Shown: positions 1 to 12,800 of the stretch, one piece after another
Numbering within the stretch: the first letter of the stretch is position 1
How the letters are laid out: each line of letters opens with the position of its first letter
NCBI RefSeq assembly: GCF_026151205.1
Contig: NC_087080.1
Location: 16,095,337 to 16,157,336, forward strand
Reading direction: 5' to 3'
DNA length: 62,000 bases
From: Bolinopsis microptera
Lineage: Eukaryota > Ctenophora > Tentaculata > Lobata > Bolinopsidae
Notes under the pieces: generated by a model
Seen by the model: only the letters and a program-made list of their open reading frames with translations
Database searches by the model: none
Told to the model about the DNA's origin: nothing
Program-made: the position numbers and the translations under genes

Positions 1-9
1 AAGCATGGT

Positions 10-324
10 GCTTGTGCGAATGTAAGGTACTGGGATAGGATTCCTGGAAATACAGTGCAGGTTAGAAGCAAGCTTTGTGCGAATGTAAGGTACTGGGATA
101 GGATTCCTGGAAATACAGTGCAGGTTAGAAGCAAGCTTTGTGCGAATGTAAGGTACTGGGATAGGATTCCTGGAAATACAGTGCAGGTTAGAAGCAAGCT
201 TTGTGCGAATGTAAGGTACTGGGATAGGATTCCTGGAAATACAGTGCAGGTTAGAAGCAAGCTTTGTGCGAATGTAAGGTACTGGGATAGGATTCCTGGA
301 AATACGGTGCAGGTTAGAAGCAAG
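10..324. repeat. 63-bp minisatellite, five copies
   Basis: Five near-identical 63-bp units, each containing ggttagaagcaagctttgtg. The period is a multiple of three and the unit has no stop in one frame, so a 99-codon open frame results. It lies about 440 bp beyond the stop codon of the transporter gene. I see no other coding sign. Confidence 0.95.
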
Positions 325-354
325 TCTGAACAGTTAACAGTAGTAGTACTGTAG

Positions 355-764
355 TATTAGTAGTAGTAAACGATTATATAAACACCTCCGGGACGCAATA
401 GATAAAAAAGGGCGGCGTTATTTTTATCCGTCCCGCTGTTTTTAATAAATAATCCCACCCCTTAGCGCGGCTTGTTAATTATTAATGGGTTTACTAGGGG
501 GTGCACTACTAGTTACTAGTATCTTTGGTTCAGTTCCATACTTCCAAACCCATACTTCTAAAACCATTTTTGACGGTTAATACCGGGTTTACTTACACCC
601 CCCCCCCCCCCCCCCCCTTAATACCGGGTTACACTTGTCCGTTCAATTGTGTCGTAGCGAGTGTCCAGTTTGATATGAGCCGCAATGTATCGTTGTCTAC
701 TTAGTTATAGTATTTCAGGAGACGACATCAACTCCGCATATTTTTCTTGCCCTTTCTTCATTAC
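355..764. other. Probable transporter 3' flank/3' UTR, no gene seen
   Basis: AT-rich sequence between the 63-bp array and the proposed stop codon of the transporter. It includes a C homopolymer at about 597-617 flanked by two copies of a 'taataccgggtt' sequence. On the minus strand this would be 3' UTR. I found no clear AATAAA close behind the stop. Confidence 0.4.
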
Positions 765-832
765 CTACTGTAGTAATGTGCTACTGTGATAAACTGCGCT
801 TCTTTCGAAATTCACATTGACAAATAGAACGC
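765..832 (-). CDS. Transporter exon 11 (C-terminus)
   Basis: Acceptor AGTTACAG before 832. It completes the split Gly and encodes VLFVNVNFERSAVYHSSTLL then Q and TAG. The F-E-R-S-A pattern resembles the F-E-W-A segment that begins TM12 in relatives, but the helix would be short. The phase matches exon 10. TAG is followed directly by GTAATG, so a donor could coincide with the stop. A longer C-terminus from another exon is possible. Confidence 0.5.
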
Positions 833-3800
833 CTGTAACTTCACCCGTCAAAGTACTTAAGTTTCATCTACTTAGTAAGTTAGTAATACTAATATATCTC
901 GTCTATTACTTGATTACGTCTCTTACTTCTACAATTACATTCGCCATACCAAATAACGACAAAAAAGGCAAATTTTAAAATGAATTAATCAGTATTCCGG
1001 AGGAGTTTATAACACAACACGCTTAAAATAAACCCCCGTGCTACCCCCTCCCCCCCCCCCTTGTGCTACCCCTCCCCCCTCGTGCTACCCCCACCCCTTG
1101 TGCTACCCCCCCCCTCGTGCTACCCCCCCTTGTGCTACCCCTCCCCCTCGTGCTACCCCCCCCCCTTGTGCTACCCCCCCTTGTTCTACCCCTCCCCCCT
1201 TGTGCTACCCCCCCTCCCCCCGCCCCCTTGTGCTACCCCCCCCTTGTGCTACCCCTCCCCCCTCGTGCTACCCCCCCCCCCTTGTGCTACCCCTCCCCCC
1301 TCGTGCTACTCCCCCCCCCTTGTGCTACCCCCCCTTGTTCTACCCCTCCCCCCTCGTGCTACCCCCCCCCCCCCCCCCCTTGTGCTACCCCCCCCCCCCC
1401 CCCTCGTGCTACCTGAGGAAACTGCCCTCCCCCCTCGTGCTACCCCCCCCCCCCCTTGTGCTACCCCCCCCCCCCCCCCTCGTGCTACCCCCCCCCCCCC
1501 CCCCCCCCCCGTACTCTGGATTGTTACCTGAGGAAACTGCCCCAGCAAACGCTCCAACTGGGAATGAAGCACAGTATATCGAGGTAATGAGGTTCTGGGC
1601 TGACTGAGGCATCTTCCTGTACCGCACCTGCAATCAGAGTGGTTAGAAAAAGGGAAGTCTCTCGGGAAAACTGAAATCTATCAATGTGAATTGTGAAACG
1701 ATCATTACAGCAAGATTTCACTGTACCAAAGTAGGGGTCAGGGGACAAAGTTCCGGAAATTATGATATCATGACGAAAGTAGTACTAGGGGTCGTTCACA
1801 TATTATTACGTAATCAGCTGAGGGGGGGGGGGGTTTCCGAAAGATAACGCTAGTGTAATTTTTACACAACAGCTTTGTGTAAAACTGATTACGGAGGGGG
1901 GGGGGGGGGTAAAAGTGTTCCAAAAAATGATTACGTAATATTATGTGAACCCTACCACTGTGCAACTTTATTTTCATTTAGTATAATACTGTTGCAATGT
2001 GTTACTGGTGACTAGTAGTAATATAAATAGTAGTATTTGTGGTGTTTCGGAATTACCTTGTAAATGTCGTACATGATGATAAGGGAGGGGAAGCAAGCGA
2101 GACACATCTCCAACCCAATAAGTGCTAGAACAACTAGCAATTGTGTGATCGATGGCTGAACCAGTCCCTGTTGGTCACGGTTAATGTTATAACATTGTAA
2201 CAATATGTTCACCTTGGGCGTGCTAAGAATTTTGTTTGGTATAATTTTTAAAACATCATGTCCATTTAATTGTCCATGACTCGAAAATAACGTTCTGCAT
2301 CGAAATTGTAAATCGTTAAAATCTGCAACATACCAGAAAAAAGTGGGAAGGTCCAAGGAAGAGGTAGGTGACGGGCAGGGTGAAAGCAGATATAATGAAG
2401 AAGATATAAGGGCTGAACATGTCCATGAGTTGTCCCAGAAAGGGAGCCAGGATAATAATGCCAGCTGTGTTCACCAGCAGACAGATTCCCGCAAACACTG
2501 CTCCTTGCCCAAACTCAACCTGTCGTGTTTAATTTATTGGTACATGCACTTTCTATCTGTAATTATTAACAGTTCAGTGCAATCTAGCAATGAAGGTTCA
2601 TTTGATTGTCACTATATTTAACTTACATCATGTAATAATATATACATATTATTATTATGTTGTGTAAGTTAAATATAGTGGCTAGAGAGGTTTTATATAT
2701 ATATGATATAAAACCTAGGCCTATTAACATTAGGATTAATATGCTGACCGTGGTATAAGCCGCCAATATAGGGATGTAAAAGTTAAGAAGAGTTTGAGAG
2801 AAAGCACAATGCCACGCTGGAAAGATAATCAGGGGGTCTGTGAATACTCCCTGAGAAACACCATCTGAAATAGTAACCATGGTAACATGTTGTAAAAATA
2901 GAAATACCATCTATATCTGAAATAGTAACCATAGTAACATGTTGTCAAAATAGAAATACCATCTGAAATAGTAACCATGGTAACATGTTGTCAAAATAGA
3001 AATACCATCTATATCTGAAATAGTAACCATAGTAACATGTTGTCAAAATAGAAATACCATCTGAAATAGTAACCATAGTAACATGTTGTCAAAATAGAAA
3101 TACCATCTGAAATAGTAACCATGGTAACATGTTGTCAAAATAGAAATACCATCTGAAATAGTAACCATGGTAACATCTTGTCAAAATAGAAATACCATCT
3201 GAAATAGTAACCATGGTAACATCTTGTCAAAATAGAAATACCATCTGAAATAGTAACCATGGCAACATCTTGTCAAAATAGAAATACCATCTAAAGATTG
3301 TATCGTGATTATAATAACAATATTATTGTGTTTTAAATACTTTACGGTGACTGTTAGATAGATATAATTAATATTACATTACGTTTAAAGCCCAACTGTC
3401 GGACAACTATTTACCTGTATTTAGTTTATTTCTGATGAGTTAAAGTTTGTTACTAGCCGTAAAGATTTTAAGAGGCTTTCATCAGCCAAAATAAGAGACA
3501 ATCTTTTCAATAGTGATGATCCAGCGCCTATAACTAAGAAGTTTTGGTCACATGTTAAGTATAAATCTAACTCCTGCCGTATTCCTAATTGTGTTAGTTA
3601 TTCTGGACAGCTTCGGTTCAAACCCAAAGCTCAAGCTGAACTTTTCAATTCTTTCTTTTATAACCAGTTTTCGGATCCTTCACTTTATGACACTGACATC
3701 TCCTATGTCAATGATGTTGATTTTGATATTGACTTCGATCATCGGGATGTTCGTAAGCTTCTTTCAAATATTAATTCAAATAAAGCCCAGGGACCAGATG

Positions 3801-6800
3801 GCATACACGGTAAAATTCTCAAAAATTGTTCCGTAGGTTTAGCTTACCCTCTAACATGCATTTTTCGTGGATCTTACAACAGCGGCTACATTCCACAAGA
3901 ATGGAAACTTGCAAATGTTGTCCCAATATTTAAGAAAGGTAAGAAAAGTGAGGTTGAAAACTATAGACCAATATCCCTTACTTGTTTAGTCATGAAAGTT
4001 TTTGAGCGCATTGTTAAACGTAAACTGCTTTCTTTGACAAGTACCCTTCTTGATTCCAGGCAGCATGGTTTTCTAGAGCACAAGTCATGCACAACCAATA
4101 TGGTTGACTTTTGTGATAGCCTGGCATTGTCTCTTAACGAAAACATTATCAATCATGTTGTGTATTTTGATTTTGCTAAGGCATTTGATTCTGTAAATCA
4201 TGATATCCTTCTTCATAAGCTAAAGACCTTATATAACATTGATGGTACACTTCTCAAATTTCTTACCAATTACCTTCAAGGCCGTTACCAAAGAGTGGTT
4301 ATTGGTAATGAGATGTCATCTACCCTCTCAGTTAATTCTGGTGTCCCCCAGGGCTCTATTCTTGGTCCCTTACTTTTTGTATTGTTTATCAATGATATTC
4401 CTCTTGGCCTTTCGGTTAATACTGATATTGTTTTGTATGCCGATGATACAAAAATCTGGCGTAAAATACATTCATCTTCTGATAATACTAATTTACAAAT
4501 GGATATAGACTATCTCTCTGACTGGGCACTAAGAAACAAAATGCGATTCCATCCAGCAAAATGTAAAGTGCTTATTGTTTCAGGAAAACCATCTTTATCT
4601 CCTCCATTCGCATATAATCTTGATGGCTCTCCTCTTGTGTATGTAGAGTTAGAAAAAGATCTTGGAGTCGATGTTACTCCTAAGCTAAGTTGGAATAGTC
4701 AGTGCGACAGAATTTATACTAAGGCCTGCCAACAACTTGGTATGGTCAGAAGAGATGGCCATATTGTCATTGATCAGAAACGTCGCCGGGCGCTTTACCT
4801 CTCCCTGGTTCGTAGCCAATTCGAAAATTGTTCCATAATCTGGCACCCTTGTAATAAAGCACTTAGTGATAAATTAGAAAGTCTCCAAAAGAGAGCTATT
4901 AAATGGATTCTGTCTGAAGAGGGCCGCAGTTATCCACCTGAGCAATATGTCAAAAAGTGCAAGCTTGTCGACATTCTCCCTTTGTCTCAAAAGTTTGACT
5001 TGAATGATCTTATTTTTTTCCACAAAGTTCTTAACAATTTAATTCCTGTATCGCTGCCTCACTATCTCTCTTTATTATATCAGGGCACTTCTCGACTAAG
5101 ACGTTGCCACCTCGACAGTCTGTCTATTGTGTCATCAATTTTACCTAAGTTAAGTCAGAATTCACACACCACATGTACCTCAAATAGCCCACTGGCAAAA
5201 TCGTTTTTCTACAGAACCCATATACTGTGGAATGGACTCCCTTTACAGGTAAGACAGATTGTGTCTACTAGTCTTTTCAAAGCTGAGGTCACTAAGCATC
5301 TCTGGAAATGTTTATTGGATAGTGAAACAACAGTCTAGCCTAGCCTCTTTGCTCCCCATATTATTATTATTTTTGTTTTATTAATTTTTTTATCTACCTT
5401 CCTATACCTTCAACATCATATAACACTTCACCCGCTTCTCACACATTAATGACCATATCAGACCTGTATCTAATGTATCTGGAATTTGACGTATTGAAAT
5501 ACCAATTTTGACTCTATATCCACAGTTATTCACCATGGATTTGTTTGTTATTAAATAGTTTTTCATAAATTTTTGGATTTAGATTAATTCGATGTAATGG
5601 GTCCAAGTTACTGCGGACATAGTTCACTATGTGTTTACCGTGTTTGGGTGCCCATCATATTTTACAGATGGGGGCGATATTTTGAACGATTCTATTTTAT
5701 ATTCATATATTGCTGTACTCTGTAAAATTTGAAAAGTATTTAATAAAAAAGTTGTCACTAGTTTACCTGTATTTAGTTGTCACTAGTTTACCTGTATTTA
5801 GTTGTCACTAGTTTACCTGTATTTAGTTGTCACTAGTTTACCTGTATTTAGTTGTCACTAGTTTACCTGTATCCGATGTTCTGCAGTCTATATCTTTAAC
5901 GCAAACAATACTTGTTAGGAAGACCACGAATATGGCTGCTGCTGGAGCTACGAATGCTAGCAGAAAATTCACGTTCTGAAATATTTAATCGTTTCCAATT
6001 ATTATATCCAATCTTGACGAATATTTCTCAGTTCAAACGAAATATGTGTCGACATAAGTATCACCTTACCATGGTTTCATTTGCATACAATTATAGCTTA
6101 CCTCATAAAGCAGGGCCCCGATATAAGGACTAGTAGCTATAGCACAGTTGAGCGATGTTTCTACAACGGCTGTAGTAAGGGCTATATTGGACGGGAACAT
6201 TTTGGCTGTGACTGTGAACGCCACTACATCGACCACTCCACCTGTTATTCCCTAAAATAATACAGAAATTTATTTAAAGATGAATAACTTTACATATTAA
6301 AGATGGGGGCCATACATCAAAAAGTTCCAGCCCAAATGATCTCGTAGGAAGTTGAGTGACCATCTGGCGCACCGTTTTAACAACCAACAAATTTATTTTG
6401 AGAACACCTATTTCTGTAACCGAGCATTTCCTGGTTTGAATCCATTTTTCGAAAAGCAGTATTTGTTTTATTGAGAGGCTGTAACATTTAAGCTGAAATT
6501 TTGCACGAAGGTTGTCCACATCTTGTTCTACATGTGTTCCGCTAGAAACCGCCAATTTGAGATATTTTCTTGTGTTTGAAGTCATATCTCAAGTTTGGCA
6601 CATAGAAACTCGCCCAAAATCGCACAGAATGTCCGTGTAACAATCTGGAAAGTTTTAAGAAAATCTATCAGTCAGATCTTGAGAAAATCAAAAATATATT
6701 CTAAGTTATTCACTAAAACACTAAATTTTCGAACTTTTTATTTGGAACAGAATTGTCGAAAGTTCTTCTGGGGCAAAATACGCTCACTGCTTTGTGTTGT

Positions 6801-9800
6801 AAGGAGGGCTAGTTGAGCGCATTTTTGCCACACTTTTGCCACAAACTCAAGACGTCATAACTCGAAGATCTTTGCAGATATCATTCTGAAATTTTCACAG
6901 CAGTTTCTTCCCAAACAGTTATTTGTGACTACAAAATATGAGCTTGATGTGACCCGTAATACCATAGATACAATACCGAACACAAGGAAAAATTTCAAAA
7001 CATGTTAGGTCGACTTTTTCAAAAACTGTCCGAACGATTTTCTTTAAATTTTGTCAGTACCCTTAGCACAATAATAAGCGACTCAATTTGTGGCAAATTC
7101 TGATTTTATGTTTTTATTTGTGCTTTTGAGGCCCTAAGTCTTTTTGCTGCAACATGGAACTTTTTGAGACTCTCAACATATTTGCTGAGGTAATTAGACT
7201 ACTCCTTGAACTCCTAGTAGTCGGTATGAACGGTATGGTTTGAGTCGCGAGAAGTTAAAGTTGGTGTAAATCTGCGCCGAGGGAGTGTGGCAGATTTGCG
7301 CTCAACTATCTACGGTTGTAAGGCGCGGAGACATTTATAGATGGTAGTGAAGTTGTTTCAGCGCCCTAGCAGATTAAACAAATGCGCGCGCGTCAGAACC
7401 AAGCTAAAGAAAAACTTCAAATCCAGGACACAGTTATTAATTATAATTATAAATTATTATTATATACAGGGTGGGCCAAAAGTCAGTACCCACACGTTGG
7501 CCTTTATAGCTCAGTCACTGAGTGCCCAATTGAAATAATTCTTTCTGGTACAACTTAGTACCACCACCGATTCGAGGAATTTGTCAACTCGAAAAATATT
7601 CGTGTTCATTTTTTTTTCAAACGAAGATTTATTTGATAATTTGGATAGTCGGATCGAGCTAAATTTTATTGAATTGTATTTGGTCATTCGAATTACGTTT
7701 GTCCTGAAAAAAATTAGAGTTATAGTTGGAGGACTTCGACGCGCCTCGCGAACTAGCATTCTTGCTTCGCAGATCAACGATCTCGATGGGTTGACATCGT
7801 CAACCAAGAGTTATAGCTTCTCAGATGACCGAGATACGAAGCATAACGAGTTTATTCATTACATGTGATCAGGTGATTGGCTAACCTAATCACGTGATAA
7901 GGTGACCTTGACCATTGTTAATGATCTGTTGTAGGTTAACAACCTACTGCAGGACGCGCGCCGAGTTGGACTCGTCGACGGTCCTGGATATATGGAACAG
8001 ATATTTTACGAGTAACACCCGTTAAATGATCTGGCCCGACGCGCGCTACTTCGTAGCTCGTGCCATCGGGCCATAACATTTCGAGAAAAAAGTTAACGGG
8101 TGATACTTGTAAAATATCTGTTCCATATATTGACCGTCGGGCGTCGACGAGTCCAACTCGGCGCGCGTCTTGGTAGGTTGTAAACCTACAAGAAGAAAGC
8201 GGCGCGCGCTACTTCAAAAAATTAGACGAGTAACATCCGTCAAAGGTGACCCCGTTAATTGATTCACGATGTCAATCCTTTGCAGCTCGGTGAGGCACAG
8301 TGGTGCATCTCGCCGATCTACCGAAGTGGTTGCGAGAAGCATTATTGGATGCGCGCTCGCGACCCAGTAGTGCATCGCGCTACAACCCCGTTAACTACCC
8401 CGTTAAACATTATGGAAATCGTTAAGGCTGCCCAATTAAAGTGTTGTGTCACGGTGCGCGGTGTCACATAATCACCCAATTAATTTTAACGGGTGATACT
8501 CGTAAAATATTTGGTCCAAATATTCCAGGACCGTTGACGAGTCCAACTCACCGCGCGTCCTGGTAGGTTATAAACCTACAAAATCAATTTTGCTAACCAG
8601 ATACACAAATCGCTTGATAACTCCGTCATTTCTAATCCGTTTCATATCATTGTTCAAATCAAATGCAAATCCCAGGCTGACGGTCGGCCTCCACTTTCTA
8701 AAAATTACCTTTAGTGAAGGCCGATGGTCAACAAATAGCGATGTTAGAGCTTGATACGTGTGAACAAGTGCTGACCTCCTTTCACACTATTGGAGACGCG
8801 ACTCTGATCGCAAATGCGAAAGGAAAGATTCCGGGGAGGGCACCATTGGATTTTGTTGGTTGCATATTAAAAAAAAAGAAAAAAAGAGCAAATAAAACTG
8901 CAGTCATAGTTGTAAGTATAACATTGTAAAGAATAGTGCAAACCTGGCAGACCCTGAGGATCAAAGAAAGAGTGATGTAAAGTGTTTTGTGCTTGACATA
9001 ACCCAGAGTCGAGTAAGCAAAAGTAACTAAAGAAATTAGACCTGAAATAAAGAAGAGTTATCAAAAGTAACTAAAGTAACTACGCCTGAAATAAAGAAGA
9101 GTTATCAAAAGTAACTAAAGAAATTAGACCTGAAATAGTACGGTATATTTATAAGTCAGTTAGTTTGTTTAGCCATTAGCATTAATCATAATGGCTTTGT
9201 ATCAGAACGTAAAAGTTTAGTTCGTAAACTTGAAAGTCAAAGTTAGATATTGCTGCCTTGAGCAAACGTTTTCAAATCTTTTTTGGCAAGTATTTTAATA
9301 TTTGTGGAAAATTTTGAGTCAATTTAAATATGTACCATGGCACATGTGTTATGACATGAAATTCTTTATGTTAGCATAGTACGATTTACAATTTTATTTT
9401 AATTTATTTCTCGGTTCGTTATTACTTAATATATTCATTTAATAAGCCTGATGGTTATCAGAGAGCATTAATATAATATACTATCAAACTAGAATATGTA
9501 GCGTGTGATTAGTGAAAATAACACGAGTGCAGTTGTAATTGTATTACATATTAGAGATAGTATTAGTGTATTAGTATATTGGGCTCTATTCTTGACACCA
9601 TTAAATGTCATTAGACAGTATTAAAATCAATAATTTATCTGTTGACATAAATTGTCATAAATATGAGTTTAATGACTGGCAGGCTATGTCGGACAGTTTG
9701 CTAATATTCTGCCAGGACCACCTGTTAATGTGACCATTTAAGGTCACTTATAACATGTTGATTTATTAGTTCAATATAAACACTTATAGTTTGTCTACGA

Positions 9801-12800
9801 CTACAGTCGAACGGTTCAGTATTCGAGATGTACGAATTTATTTGGGAACTCTCTACTTTGACATTAGTAATTGTCCATTCTACGCACAGAATGAACATTA
9901 TTTTAATTTTGAAGCAGCAATTTTTCTTTAGTAACCCTGTTAGTACAGGGTGGGCCAAAAGTCAGTACCCATACGTTGGCCTTAATAGCTCCGCCGTGTT
10001 TTATATTTGAGAGCTGTTGCTTTGCAGATGGCATACTGTACTTACTGGTTCGAGGATTCCGTCGTCAAAATTTGAAAATTCGAATATTTTAGACCACGCC
10101 CATTCAATATTAAAACACCTATATTGTTTTCTCTGAACATGCTGAACGCCTAATTTTTTCAGAGACGGTAGATTATTAAATGTTGCATATGATCCGAAAA
10201 TATGAGGCAAAACGGATTAGAAATGACGAAGTTATCAAGCATTTTCTGTATCTCGTTATCAATTTTGACTGGGTGATTATGTGACACCGTGACACGACAC
10301 CTTAATTGGGCACCCTTAACAATTCCCATAATGTTTAACGGGGTAGTTAACGGGGGCACCTTATCACGTGATTAGGTAAACCAATCACCTGATCACACGT
10401 AATGAATAAACTCGTTATGCTTCATATCTCGGTCATATGAGAAGCTACAGTTCTAATTCTTTCAGGACAAACGTAATTCGAATGGCCAAACACAATTCAA
10501 TAATATTTAGCTTGATCCGACTATCCAAACTATCAAATAAATGTGAAAATGAACCTCCATTTGAAAAAAATGAACGCGAATATTTTTCGAGTTGACAAAT
10601 TCCTCGAACCAGTGGTGGTACTAAGTCATACCAGAAAGAAGTATTTAAATTGGGCACTCAGTGACTGAGCTATAAAGGCCAACGTATGGGTACTGACTTT
10701 TGGCCCACCCTGTATTATTTGTCACACTGCACTAACTTAAACTCAATTAAGCGTATCTTATAAGTTATAAATCAGTCATAATCTACGGAGTATAGTAGGG
10801 GGTTTAATTATCATTTCGCCCGTAGCCTAACATCCTCAGCTCTCAAGTTTGCTTTCAGTATTCAAAAATAGAAGCAATTGGGGGTGCACGATATTTGGTG
10901 CACGATATTTGGTGCACGATATTTGGTGCACGATATTTGGTGCACGATATTTGGTGCACGATAATTGGTGCACGATATTTGGTGCACGATATTTGGTGCA
11001 CGATAATTGGTGCACGATAATTGGTGCACGATATTTGGTGCACGATATTTGGTGCACGATAATTGGTGCACGATATTTGGTGCACGATTGGCGAGTAATT
11101 AATTTAACTAATTCATCTTTGACCACGATTATAAATAATTTGCCAAAAAACTTTTCAAAATTAGAGATTTGGTTATGACATATGAAAAAATGACTGTCCA
11201 CGGCTTCAATGCCCGCCTTTTCATCTTGAAACGATCACATGCAAGTACTTAGAGTACAAACAAAATCTGTCGGTACAAATAAAATTGGTGACTTGTTGGT
11301 CTTAAATACGGGATGATATGACTTTTACTTAGTGTAACTGTAAAGGCAAATTGAAATAAATCCATCATTATTACTTAGCTTATTTTAGTTTGATTTTTGA
11401 CATTCTTGATCTTCATGGGAGATCGTCAGATCGCCGTATTTTATAACAACGCACCGAATTTTAATTTCGCTTTGGGATAAAAACACAAGTTCTTGTTATA
11501 ATAAGTTCAACTAACCTGTACTGAGAAGTAGAAGATTTTTACTTGAATATCTGTCCAGACATTTGGCCACCAGAGGACAGATGAAAATGTAGCAAAACGG
11601 CACTGCCCCCAATATTATACCTGGGATGATAATAATAATACTAATATCAGATGATTTGTTTATTGACATTGTTTCATAGTTTGCAGTTTGTTTAAATGTT
11701 GTTACTTTCTCAAGCGTCTAACAGTAACAGTGTCACTGTCAGTAGCACTGTTACTACTACTAGGTAATAGGATTTCCACGCCGTAAATTTGAACTCAACA
11801 TGCAACCTGACTTATGCCAGCGTGGCGAGTGTGCTTACTTGGGGGGGGGGGGGGGGGGGGGCCCTTACTTGTTACTTTGCAATTGGCGTTTGGAGAGTGA
11901 GCTAGTTTCTTTTTCGAAAACTTAACTGAGGTACTAGTAAAACTGCGCGTTTTGCTCTAGAAACACACTTTTTAGAGATTTTACTGGATGATGATTAATC
12001 ACTCTACACTCGATTGTCACGTGACTTTTTCAACCCGTTCTCTAGCTGGTCCTGAATGACTATTCGAAACCTTAATCCTTTAATCTGATCCCAACCCTAA
12101 CCCTAACCCAATCCTTAAGTGCTTAACAAAAGCATATGCTGAAACCCTAACGATAAATTAGATTAACTTCCTTATATGGTCATATCACGTGATCGAGACA
12201 GTTTTTCGCCAATATCTCGTCAGGGGAGCATGTCATGGGGGGTGATTCGGAATCAGCGTCCGTAAATACATCGATTGAAGTTGGTTTCAATTGTCGGGGG
12301 CCCTTTTAGAACAATCTCGAAGATCGACTGTAGAGTGATCTAGCAATTTAATTTGTCCAATATTAGGGAAGGGCGCCAATAGGAGGGGCGATTTTTCAGC
12401 GGAGGGGGGGGGGGGGGGGGCAATAGGCAACATTACGCCATTGACAAGAATACAAGGATTCAAAGATGATAATTAAATTTTGGTAATCCTGAGATACACA
12501 TCATGAGCAAGTTTATTCAAAAAGGATCAACAACAATGTTTAAATTGAGATAAGTAAGAATCCTAATTTTAATAAGTCTTGCCTCTACTCTCTACAGACA
12601 ACAGAGCTGACTATCTTATTGTTCCTAATACGATGAAACTTGTCAGGCTCTGTAGTCCGTTTCAGTCTCAGTTCTTCTACAAGCTTTTTGTAAGCTTTGC
12701 GATCCGCGACAGTTCTATTAGGGCAGATGTAAACTGAGCTGTTCCCCTCTTTTGAGCGTAGTGTACTGGTGATTCTGATCACCTGAGTTGCAGGGACGTA

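Larger units (their letters stand above)
7467..8650. mobile_element. Mariner-type MITE, copy A, one end lost and internally invaded
   Basis: Begins with TA then cagggtgggccaaaagtcag, a mariner-like terminus. The sequence parallels copy B (9946-10712) in the opposite orientation: cgagatacgaagcataacg, aatcacgtgataaggtg and cgtcatttctaatccg all recur. The homology stops near 8650 without a matching terminus. It carries extra inserted sequence including the foldback at 7942-8570. Confidence 0.75.

Noticed and set aside
1038-1607. Proline-rich protein frames
   Set aside because: Produced by C-rich repeat; the opposite strand holds a well-supported exon next to it.
8714-8929. Plus-strand frame starting MKADGQQIAML with an upstream acceptor-like site
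   Set aside because: No family recognised, ends in A-rich low-complexity sequence. A small inverted repeat (8678-8728) suggests transposon material in the transporter intron.
12091-12112. Telomere-like ccctaaccctaaccc
   Set aside because: Only about two and a half units in an intron; too short to call an interstitial telomere.
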